A DNA stretch of 5,434 nt from Lysobacteraceae bacterium (GTDB lineage Bacteria > Pseudomonadota > Gammaproteobacteria > Xanthomonadales > Xanthomonadaceae): positions 1 through 5,434 of the forward strand of contig DNXT01000031.1 of assembly GCA_003505795.1 (NCBI GenBank), written 5' to 3'. Positions within the stretch are counted from its first letter, which is position 1. The number at the start of each line of letters is the position of its first letter. Positions 1 to 5,417 of the stretch are shown piece by piece. Under the pieces are notes generated by a model that had not been told where the DNA came from, did no database searches, and saw only the letters and a program-made list of their open reading frames with translations. Position numbers and translations under genes: made by a program.

Positions 1-177
1 GTTGGCCGCGATCAGCGAGGCTCCGATCGCCCACCACGGCAGCGACTTGCTGGCCAGGAAGTAGTCCTCGGCACTCTTGTCGTGCCCGGCCTTCTCGCGC
101 GAGACCCACTGCGCGAGGACGAAGATGCCGGCCAGGTAGGCCAGCACGATCACGATATCCAGCGTTGCCAAACCCAC
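1..177 (-). CDS. Sodium/sugar symporter, N-terminal fragment (SSS family, vSGLT-like)
   Basis: This is the first 59 codons of an inner-membrane Na+-coupled sugar transporter; the rest lies beyond the left edge. The translation starts MGLATLDIVIVLAYLAGIF, a hydrophobic first membrane segment. Charged residues follow (WVSREKAGHDKSAEDY), then FLASKSLPWWAIGASLIAAN. The blocks EDYFLA.KSLPWWA and GASLIAAN closely match the start of Vibrio vSGLT as I recall it, which supports a solute:sodium symporter for a hexose such as glucose or galactose. The start is a GTG at 177-175, with a purine-rich GGGGAG at 187-182 four bases upstream; a TTG two codons later (171-169) would sit 10 bases from the same site and is an alternative. 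The gene follows the GH3 beta-glucosidase on the same strand after 256 bp, which suggests uptake of the sugar that enzyme releases. The exact substrate cannot be read from this fragment. Confidence 0.94.
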   Translation of the reverse strand, partial: MGLATLDIVIVLAYLAGIFVLAQWVSREKAGHDKSAEDYFLASKSLPWWAIGASLIAAN

Positions 178-217
178 TGCGCTCCCCTTTGTCTTGTTGT
201 CTTCATCGAACCATGAG

Positions 218-428
218 CCCCTCTCCCGTCGGGAGCGGGGTCGGGGTGGGCGTACGGGGCGAAGCCGCGCCGCACCTCACCCACCGCCGCGATGGGGATG
301 AACGCGTCGCCACCGCGAAACACGCCCCAGGCTGTTGACCTACCGCATTGCGGGTACACCTGCTGCGGCGCGGCTTCGCCGGTACCCTCGTCCGGCGCTT
401 CGCGCCGCCTTCTCCCGGCCGGAGAAGG
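218..428. repeat. Composite inverted repeat between the GH3 gene and the symporter gene
   Basis: Two hairpin-bearing arms face each other across about 90 bp. The core is a perfect 17-bp inverted repeat, 258-274 against 364-380 (GGCGAAGCCGCGCCGCA and its complement). Outside it each arm has a GTAC (252-255 and 382-385) and then a hairpin. The left hairpin is 218-228/230-240, of the form CCCCTCTCCCG-T-CGGGAGCGGGG with one mismatch. The right one is CCTTCTCC/GGAGAAGG, 408-415/421-428. The right arm has an additional CGGCGC-TTC-GCGCCG hairpin at 393-407. The centre (275-363) holds a small palindrome, CCGCA-T-TGCGG, at 343-353. Motifs of the CTCTCCCG...CGGGAG type recur between genes in Xanthomonadaceae in my recollection, so this is probably a mobile or dispersed extragenic element rather than a gene. 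It could also limit read-through or stabilise the GH3 mRNA 3' end. No T-tract follows either hairpin. Confidence 0.7.
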
Positions 429-433
429 AAAAG

Positions 434-3040
434 TCACTTGATCGGGCAGTCCACCACCACTTCGGCCTCGTTGGCCGAGCCCAGCGCGATCCGCGAGATC
501 GACAGGTCCGCGGCCGCGGCGCTGTCCAGGTACGGCAGCTGCTGCAGCCTGGCCATGTCGGCGCCGGCGACGGCGAAGCACTTCAGCGGCACGCCGACCA
601 CCCGCCACTGTCCCTGCGGGATCGCGCCGACGGTCTTGCCGATGTCCAGCTGCGCCGAGCAGCCCTCGCCACAGCCCACGCCCAGCCACAGCGGTGCGCT
701 GACCGCGGCGTCGCGGCGCAGGGTCAGGTACAGCTGCACGTCGCCGTTGAGCTCGCGCGAGATGTCCACCGGCTTGGCCGAGCTCAGCACCATCCGCGCC
801 TCGGCGGCGCCGGACCACTGCAGGCGGCGCGCGTCTTCCTGCGCCTTGTGGTCGACCGCGCTCATCTTCAGGCTGCCGTCGGCCAGCGCCACCGGCACCG
901 TGGTCGCCGGCATGCCGGCCTGGGCCTTGCTCGACAGCTGCATCGCCATGCCGAGCGCCGGCTTGCCGCGCACGAAGTAGACCCCGCCCACCGACTGCTC
1001 GCCGCTCACGCCCGAGTCTTCCGGCAGCGCCGCCAGGTCGCCCTTGTCGGCGTAGGTCAGGCCGTAGCCGAACGCGAACTGCGGGTCGTAGTCCTGCTGC
1101 CCGACGTTGTTGTGGAACTGCACCGCGGTGCGCGGCCAGGAGAAGCTGAGCTTGCCCTTGAAGTCGTGCTGCACGCTGCCGTCGGCCTTGCGCAGCAGCA
1201 CGTCGGCGACGCCCTCGCCCTCCGAGCCCGGCAGCCAGGCCGCCACGAACGCGTCGGACGCGTTGATGTACGGATTCATCCACAGCGGCCTGCCGCTCAG
1301 GAACACCGCCACCACCGGGATGCCGTCGGCCTTGAGCTTCCGGATCAGCTCCAGGTCGGCGTCGTCGCCCGGCTTGTACAGCAGCGTGGCGATGTCGCCC
1401 TGGAACTCGGCGTACGGGTTCTCGCCGAACACCACCACGGCGACGTCGGGCTTGCGCTTGTAGTGGCCGTCGACCGCCAGCTCGGCGCTGCCGCCGGCCG
1501 CCTTGACCTGCCTGTCCAGGCCTTCCCAGATGGTGTTGCCGTTCGGGTAGTCGGCGCGCTTGGTGCCGGTGCCCTGCCAGTTGAGGGTCCAGCCGCCGGA
1601 CTGCTTGCCCATGTCGTTGGCGCCGTCGCCGGCGACCAGCACGTGCTTGTGCGGATCCAGCGGCAGCAGGCCGGCCTGGTTCTTCAGCAGCACCAGCGAC
1701 TCGCGCACCGCCTGACGCGCGACCGCGCGGTGCTCCGGCGCGCCGAGCAGCTCGAACTTGCCGCCGAGCGGACGCTGCGACGGCTTGCCGGCCTCGAACA
1801 GGCCGAGCCGGAACTTCACCCGCAGGATCCGGCGCACCGCGTCGTCCAGGCGCTGCATCGGGATCTCGCCCGACTTCACCGCCGCCAGTTCGCTCTCGTA
1901 GATGCCCTTCCAGCTGTCCGAGGCCATCGCCATGTCGACGCCGGCCAGGAACGAGGCCGGGCACTTCTCGTTGCTGCAGCCCTTGACCTGGCCGTGGCCG
2001 TTCCAGTCGCCGACCACGAAGCCGCCGAAGTTCATCCGGCCCTTGAGCACGTCGGTGAGCATGGCCTTGTGGCCGTGCATCTTCTCGCCGTTGAAGCTGT
2101 TGAACGAGGCCATCACGCTCTGCGCCCCGGCCGCGATCGCCGGCGGGTAGCCGGCCGCGTGCACGTCGCGCATGACTTCCTCGAAGACCCGGGTGTCGCC
2201 CTGGTCCTTGCCGTCGGTGGTGCCGCCGTCGCCGACGAAGTGCTTGACCGAGGAGATCACGTGGCTGCCGTCGAGGAACTGCGGCGTGCCGGGCACGCCC
2301 TGCAGGCCTTCCACGACCTTGCCGGCATAGCTGGCGACCAGCTCCGGCGACTCCGAATAGCCTTCGTAGCTGCGGCCCCAGCGGTCGTCCTGCGGCACCG
2401 CCACGGTCGGCGCGAAGGTCCACTCCATGCCGGTGACGCGGGTCTCGGCGGCGGTGATCTCGCCGATCCTGCGCATCAGCTCCGGATTGCGGGTGGCGCC
2501 CAGGCCGATGTTGTGCGGGAACAGGGTGGCGCCGACGATGTTGCTCTGGCCGTGCACCGCGTCGATGCCGAAGATGATCGGGATCGCGTGGCCGCCGCCG
2601 GAGGTGTCCATCGAGGCCTCGTAGAACGCGTCGGCGAGCTTGAGCCACTCGGCCGGCTTGGCGTCGTACCTGCCGCCCGGGTCGGAATTGCCGCCGGCCA
2701 GCACCGAGCCGAGGCGGTACTTGCGCACGTCTTCCGGGGTCAGGCTGGCGATGTCGCCCTGCACGGTCTGCGCGACCTTCTCCTCGACGCTCAGCCTGGC
2801 CATCACCTCGCTGATGCGCTGCTCCAGCGCCGCGTCCTCGGCGAACGGCCACTGCGGCGACGGCCACTTCTCCGGATGGATGGCGGTGGCGGCGCTCTCC
2901 GCCTCGGCCGCGGCGGCAGGCTTGCCGGCGGCGTCGTTGCCGCCCTGGCAGGCGGCCAGCATCAGCACCGACGCGGCAGCGGCCAGGGACAATGCGTGGC
3001 GGATCAGGGGCGCGGGCGCGCGGCGAAGCGACTTGTCCAA
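434..3040 (-). CDS. GH3 beta-glucosidase / exo-beta-glucanase lipoprotein (ExoP/ExoI type)
   Basis: This exported glycoside hydrolase removes glucose from the non-reducing end of beta-glucans or cello-oligosaccharides by a retaining mechanism. With a TTG start it has 868 residues. Residues 1-31 form a lipoprotein signal: basic start, hydrophobic core, and lipobox LAAC with Cys31 as lipid site. Gln follows the Cys, so outer-membrane sorting is likely. An Ala-rich tether runs to about 55. The N-terminal GH3 barrel carries GIDAVHG (158-164), RWGR (220-223), KHFVGDGG (266-273) and FVVGDW with nucleophile Asp345. The second domain has GGWTLNWQG (482-490), GENPYAEFQGD (539-549) with acid/base Glu545, and GSEGEGVADVL (605-615); these match barley ExoI Asp285 and Glu491 by eye. 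From about 684 to the end is an extra beta-rich domain like the ExoP C-terminal domain. Xanthomonas homologues are often labelled glucan 1,4-beta-glucosidase. A GTG at 3058 would add six residues but has no ribosome site. The preferred substrate is not readable. Confidence 0.96.
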   Translation of the reverse strand: MDKSLRRAPAPLIRHALSLAAAASVLMLAACQGGNDAAGKPAAAAEAESAATAIHPEKWPSPQWPFAEDAALEQRISEVMARLSVEEKVAQTVQGDIASLTPEDVRKYRLGSVLAGGNSDPGGRYDAKPAEWLKLADAFYEASMDTSGGGHAIPIIFGIDAVHGQSNIVGATLFPHNIGLGATRNPELMRRIGEITAAETRVTGMEWTFAPTVAVPQDDRWGRSYEGYSESPELVASYAGKVVEGLQGVPGTPQFLDGSHVISSVKHFVGDGGTTDGKDQGDTRVFEEVMRDVHAAGYPPAIAAGAQSVMASFNSFNGEKMHGHKAMLTDVLKGRMNFGGFVVGDWNGHGQVKGCSNEKCPASFLAGVDMAMASDSWKGIYESELAAVKSGEIPMQRLDDAVRRILRVKFRLGLFEAGKPSQRPLGGKFELLGAPEHRAVARQAVRESLVLLKNQAGLLPLDPHKHVLVAGDGANDMGKQSGGWTLNWQGTGTKRADYPNGNTIWEGLDRQVKAAGGSAELAVDGHYKRKPDVAVVVFGENPYAEFQGDIATLLYKPGDDADLELIRKLKADGIPVVAVFLSGRPLWMNPYINASDAFVAAWLPGSEGEGVADVLLRKADGSVQHDFKGKLSFSWPRTAVQFHNNVGQQDYDPQFAFGYGLTYADKGDLAALPEDSGVSGEQSVGGVYFVRGKPALGMAMQLSSKAQAGMPATTVPVALADGSLKMSAVDHKAQEDARRLQWSGAAEARMVLSSAKPVDISRELNGDVQLYLTLRRDAAVSAPLWLGVGCGEGCSAQLDIGKTVGAIPQGQWRVVGVPLKCFAVAGADMARLQQLPYLDSAAAADLSISRIALGSANEAEVVVDCPIK

Positions 3041-3047
3041 GGTACGG

Positions 3048-3052
3048 TCTCC
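3048..3052 (-). promoter_or_regulatory. Shine-Dalgarno site deciding the GH3 start
   Basis: On the minus strand GGAGA lies at 3052-3048, with GGAG eight bases before a TTG codon at 3040-3038. The upstream in-frame GTG at 3058 has no purine-rich sequence before it, and this GGAGA would fall inside its coding region. Starting at the TTG gives a compact lipoprotein signal, MDKSLRRAP and onward. I therefore place the start at the TTG. Confidence 0.6.
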
Positions 3053-3119
3053 AGACACGGGAATCCGGCGCAGGCTCGCCTGCGTCGGGCGGCGTACGCT
3101 TCCGCATCGGTGAACGGCT

Positions 3120-3125
3120 TGTCAA
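3120..3125 (-). promoter_or_regulatory. Candidate -35 box of the GH3 promoter
   Basis: A consensus TTGACA lies on the minus strand about 80 bp before the GH3 start. The -10 position is poor: at 17 bp spacing the hexamer is GAAGCG, and no TATAAT-like sequence is found nearby. It may be an activator-dependent or weak promoter, or chance. The true transcription start cannot be set from sequence. Confidence 0.25.
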
Positions 3126-3165
3126 CGGTATAGCGCCATCGCAGGCCCATATCGGAATGCGGCAT

Positions 3166-3179
3166 AGGCAGCGCTGTCA
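3166..3179. promoter_or_regulatory. Candidate LacI-family operator upstream of the GH3 gene
   Basis: The sequence AGGCAGCGCTGTCA is an imperfect palindrome centred on a GC step, matching the ideal TGACAGCGCTGTCA at 12 of 14 positions. LacI-family sugar regulators commonly bind palindromes with a central CG or GC step, and operators of this AGCGCT type are known for sugar-use genes in gammaproteobacteria. It lies about 125 bp before the GH3 start. No regulator gene is in the window, so the assignment rests on the site alone. Confidence 0.3.
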
Positions 3180-3216
3180 TCAAATCCCGTGGAATACCAG
3201 CGGTTTTGCCGGATCG

Positions 3217-3247
3217 GCGGCGGTGCGGGGGGCATGGGCACCGCCGC
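3217..3247. repeat. Perfect 10-bp inverted repeat
   Basis: GCGGCGGTGC at 3217-3226 is mirrored exactly by GCACCGCCGC at 3238-3247, with an 11-base G-rich loop. Neither side is followed by a T-tract, so it does not look like an intrinsic terminator. It could be a further extragenic hairpin or an mRNA structure if transcription from pgi runs through. Confidence 0.5.
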
Positions 3248-3303
3248 AGAATTGTTGCGACGCAATATCGTTTGCGGGCAGGGTTGCGCGCGGCGCCATG
3301 CCT

Positions 3304-3351
3304 ACCGTGGGAGAAGCCACTACCTGTGGAGGCGTCAGCCCCTCCCACGGT
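3304..3351. repeat. REP-like inverted repeat downstream of pgi
   Basis: ACCGTGGGAG at 3304-3313 pairs perfectly with CTCCCACGGT at 3342-3351. Inside it is a second half-copy, CCTGTGGAGGC-GTCA-GCCCCTCCCACGG, at 3323-3350, which can form a competing hairpin with bulges. There is also a near-direct repeat, CTACCGTGGGAG against CTACCTGTGGAG. The inner GGC-GTCA-GCC and the run TCAGCCCCTCCC resemble Xanthomonadaceae extragenic palindromes as I remember them, and resemble the hairpin after panC in this window. Confidence 0.6.
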
Positions 3352-3380
3352 GCTTCGCCGGTTTCGCCGGCGCGGACCGC

Positions 3381-3415
3381 AAACGGCGACGGCCGCGCGA
3401 AGGCGGCCGTCGTCG
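3381..3415 (-). terminator. Terminator-like hairpin after pgi
   Basis: On the minus strand the stem is CGACGACGGCCGC (3415-3403) with GCGGCCGTCGCCG (3396-3384). That is 13 positions with one A-C mismatch, around the loop CTTCGC. It begins about 20 bases after the pgi stop. Only a short TTT (3383-3381) follows, so the U-tract is weak, but the very GC-rich stem and the position fit an end for the panD-pgi transcript. Confidence 0.55.
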
Positions 3416-3434
3416 CAGGATGCGGCCGCGCCGG

Positions 3435-4952
3435 TCAGCGCGCCGCCAGTTGCTCCAGCACCGCGCGCGTGACCGGATCGCTCACCTCGGCGGTCTCGCC
3501 CTTCACCGCCGGCAGCAGCTGGCTGGCGAGCTGCTTGCCGAGCTCGACGCCGAACTGGTCGAAGGCGTTGATGCCCCACATCACCGACTGCACGTAGACG
3601 CTGTGCTCGTACATCGAGATCAGCGCGCCCAGCGCCTGCGGGGTCAGCGCATCGAGCAGGATCAGCGTGCTCGGGCGGCCGCCCGGGTAGCGCCGGGCCG
3701 GATCCTCGCTGTCCTGGCCGTTGGCCAGCGCCTCGGTCTGCGCCAGCAGGTTGGACAGCAGCGCCTGGTGGTTCTCCACGTACGGATCGTCGTTGCGGAC
3801 GATGCCGATGAAGTCGGCCGGCACGATGCTGGTGCCCTGGTGCAGCGCCTGGAAGAAGCTGTGCTGCACGTCGGTGCCCGCACCGCCCCACCAGACCGCC
3901 ACGGTGTCGCTGTCCACCGGCGAGCCGTCGAGCTTGACCCGCTTGCCCAGGCTTTCCATCACCAGCTGCTGCAGGTAGGCCGGCAGCAGCGCCAGGCGCT
4001 GGTCGTAGGTCATCACCGCCTGCGTGGCGTGGTCGAGCAGGTTGCGGTTCCACACCGCGGTCAGGCCGTGCAGCACCGCCACGTTCTCCTGCAGCGGCGT
4101 GTCCAGCGCGTGCGCGTCGAACTCGGCCGCGCCGGCCAGCAGCTGCTCGAAGCGCTCGAAGCCGATCGCCAGCGCGATCGGGAAGCCGACCGCCGACCAC
4201 AGCGAGTAGCGGCCGCCGACCCAGTCCCACATCGGCAGCACCCGTCCCGGCGCGATGTCGAAGGCCTTGGCGGCGCGCTCGGGGTTGGCGCTGACCGCGT
4301 ACAGGCGCTCGCTGCCGCCCAGCCAGCGGTGCAGGATCGCGCCGTTGAGCAGGGTTTCCTGGGTGCCGAAGGTCTTGGAGATCAGGATGCCGGCGGTGGT
4401 GGCCGGGTCCAGCGCCGCCAGCGTGCGCTGCATCGCCGCGCCGTCGACGTTGGAGACGAAGTGCAGGCGGAAACGCGCGCCTTCGACCGGCTTCAGCGCG
4501 TCGGCGACCAATCGCGGGCCGAGGTCGGAACCGCCGATGCCGACGCTGACGATGTCGGTGACGCCGGTCTTCTCCAGCGCCGCGATCAGCGCCTGCATGC
4601 GCTGGCGCACCTCGGCCGCGCTGGCATGGGCGTCGGCGGCCACCGGCGCATCGGTCAGGTTGCCGCGCAGCGCGGTGTGCAGCGCCGCGCGTCCTTCGGT
4701 GACGTTGACCTGCTCGCCGCGGAACAGGCGCTGGAACGCGCCGCCGACGTCGCGCTCGGCGGCCAGCGCCAGCAGCGCGTCCAGCGCCGCGCGGTCGTAC
4801 TTCTGCCGCGCGAAACTGAAGTACAACGGACCGACCCGCTTCGCGTAACGCTCCGGCCTGTCCGGCTCGGCCGCCAGCAGTGCGGGAATCCCGGCGCCGC
4901 GCAGGCGCTGGGCGTGGGAATGCAGCGAGTCGAATCCGTTGTGCGTTGTCAT
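3435..4952 (-). CDS. pgi: Glucose-6-phosphate isomerase
   Basis: This cytoplasmic enzyme interconverts glucose 6-phosphate and fructose 6-phosphate, linking glycolysis or gluconeogenesis with the Entner-Doudoroff and pentose phosphate routes and, in Xanthomonas, with sugar nucleotides for exopolysaccharide. At 505 residues it is full length for the shorter Xanthomonas-type Pgi and shorter than the E. coli form (about 549). Visible motifs are GIGGSDLGP (138-146), phosphate-binding SKTF (192-195) with TQET (197-200), signature DWVGGRYSLWS (243-253) with Arg248, MESLGK with catalytic Glu333, VQHSFFQ with His364, and signature FDQFGVELGK (464-473) with Lys473. The 31-residue gap between Glu333 and His364 matches E. 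coli Glu355/His386. Where E. coli has WGEPGTNGQH this protein has WGGAGTDVQH, a family variant outside the catalytic residues. The ATG start overlaps the panD stop as ATGA, and only a weak AGG precedes it, so coupling to panD translation is likely. Confidence 0.99.
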   Translation of the reverse strand: MTTHNGFDSLHSHAQRLRGAGIPALLAAEPDRPERYAKRVGPLYFSFARQKYDRAALDALLALAAERDVGGAFQRLFRGEQVNVTEGRAALHTALRGNLTDAPVAADAHASAAEVRQRMQALIAALEKTGVTDIVSVGIGGSDLGPRLVADALKPVEGARFRLHFVSNVDGAAMQRTLAALDPATTAGILISKTFGTQETLLNGAILHRWLGGSERLYAVSANPERAAKAFDIAPGRVLPMWDWVGGRYSLWSAVGFPIALAIGFERFEQLLAGAAEFDAHALDTPLQENVAVLHGLTAVWNRNLLDHATQAVMTYDQRLALLPAYLQQLVMESLGKRVKLDGSPVDSDTVAVWWGGAGTDVQHSFFQALHQGTSIVPADFIGIVRNDDPYVENHQALLSNLLAQTEALANGQDSEDPARRYPGGRPSTLILLDALTPQALGALISMYEHSVYVQSVMWGINAFDQFGVELGKQLASQLLPAVKGETAEVSDPVTRAVLEQLAAR

Positions 4953-5329
4953 GCGGCCTGTGTCGGGATCGTGTGGTTGGTGTGGGTGATCTTGTTGCCG
5001 GCGCCGACGTAGACCAGGTTCGGCTTGAACACGTCGGCCTCGGCCGCGCTCATGCTGGCGAACGCGGCGACGATCACCAGGTCGCCGACCTGCACGTGGC
5101 GCGCGGCCCCGCCGTTGAGCGAGATCACGCCGCTGCCGGCCTCCGCGCGGATCGCGTAGGTGGTGAAGCGCGCGCCGTTGGTCACGTCCCAGATGTGGAC
5201 CTGTTCGAACTCGCGGATGCCGGTGGCTTCCAGCAGCAGGCCGTCGATGGCGATCGAGCCCTCGTAGTTGAGCTCGGAATGGGTGACGGTGGCGCGATGG
5301 ATCTTGGCTTTGAGCAGGGAGAGTTGCAT
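4949..5329 (-). CDS. panD: Aspartate 1-decarboxylase proenzyme
   Basis: This enzyme decarboxylates L-aspartate to beta-alanine, which pantothenate synthetase (PanC) joins to pantoate on the way to coenzyme A. It has 126 residues, the usual length, and aligns along its whole length with E. coli PanD. The proenzyme self-cleaves between Gly24 and Ser25 in NYEGS (21-25), turning Ser25 into the catalytic pyruvoyl group at the start of the alpha chain. Lys9, Arg54, Thr57 and Tyr58, the active-site positions in E. coli, are all present (VTNGARFTTYAI, 49-60). Its TGA overlaps the pgi ATG by 4 bp. The likely panC end lies 88 bp upstream. The ATG start is preceded by a pyrimidine-rich leader with no recognisable Shine-Dalgarno sequence. 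No other in-frame start lies close upstream, and residue 1 matches the family start closely, so I keep it. Confidence 0.98.
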   Translation of the reverse strand: MQLSLLKAKIHRATVTHSELNYEGSIAIDGLLLEATGIREFEQVHIWDVTNGARFTTYAIRAEAGSGVISLNGGAARHVQVGDLVIVAAFASMSAAEADVFKPNLVYVGAGNKITHTNHTIPTQAA

Positions 5330-5369
5330 GGCGGGGTACGGCGAAAGAAAGGGGGAAGTTTAGCGGAAT

Positions 5370-5416
5370 CCCGGAACCGGGCGTCCGGCGGCAGGGGCTG
5401 AAGCCCCCGCCGCCGG
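5370..5416 (-). repeat. Strong hairpin between panC and panD (REP-like)
   Basis: In transcript direction CCGGCGGCGGGGGC (5416-5403) pairs with GCCCCTGCCGCCGG (5398-5385) across a TTCA loop. This makes a 14-bp stem with one G-U pair on this strand, starting one base after the probable panC stop. A smaller CCCGG-TT-CCGGG hairpin follows at 5381-5370. There is no T-tract, so it is unlikely to be a simple terminator. The GGCTTCAGCC core is what I associate with Xanthomonadaceae extragenic palindromes. It could protect the panC mRNA 3' end or lower expression of the downstream genes. Confidence 0.65.
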
Positions 5417-5417
5417 T

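Larger units (their letters stand above)
3041..3434. other. Gene-free region between pgi and the GH3 gene
   Basis: No reading frame here looks like a real gene on either strand. Reading in gene direction, the region holds a terminator-like hairpin just after pgi (3381-3415), a REP-like inverted repeat (3304-3351), a small TTGCG-A-CGCAA palindrome (3255-3265), a perfect 10-bp inverted repeat (3217-3247), a weak LacI-type operator candidate (3166-3179), a TTGACA box (3120-3125) and the GH3 ribosome site. The order suggests that the pgi transcript ends here and that the GH3 gene has its own promoter in the last 150 bp or so. Confidence 0.75.

Noticed and set aside
331..360. A plus-strand TTGACC with TACACC downstream, looking like a promoter.
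   Set aside because: The spacing is only 14 bp, no plus-strand gene follows, and the segment lies inside the composite repeat.
408..433. The hairpin right after the GH3 stop as an intrinsic terminator.
   Set aside because: In the direction of transcription the T-run comes before the stem, not after it, so the canonical layout is missing. It is described as part of the composite repeat instead.
335..3133. A 932-codon open frame on the plus strand, and a 991-codon minus-strand frame over 150-3125, both overlapping the GH3 gene.
   Set aside because: The translations are rich in Arg, Ala, Gly and His with no recognisable domain, as expected from alternate frames of GC-rich coding DNA with few stops. 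The GH3 frame carries all catalytic motifs.
3859..3888. Apparent loss of a catalytic glutamate in Pgi, because the E. coli WGEPGTNGQH motif reads WGGAGTDVQH here.
   Set aside because: Residue spacing shows that the catalytic Glu is the one in MESxGK (Glu333 here) and the catalytic His the one in xQHxF (His364), 31 residues apart as in E. coli. Both are present, so the change is a family variant and not an active-site loss.
3189..5012. A 607-codon plus-strand frame antisense to pgi.
   Set aside because: Its composition is Arg/Gln/Val/His-rich and low in complexity, with no motif or ribosome site. pgi and panD on the other strand are fully supported.
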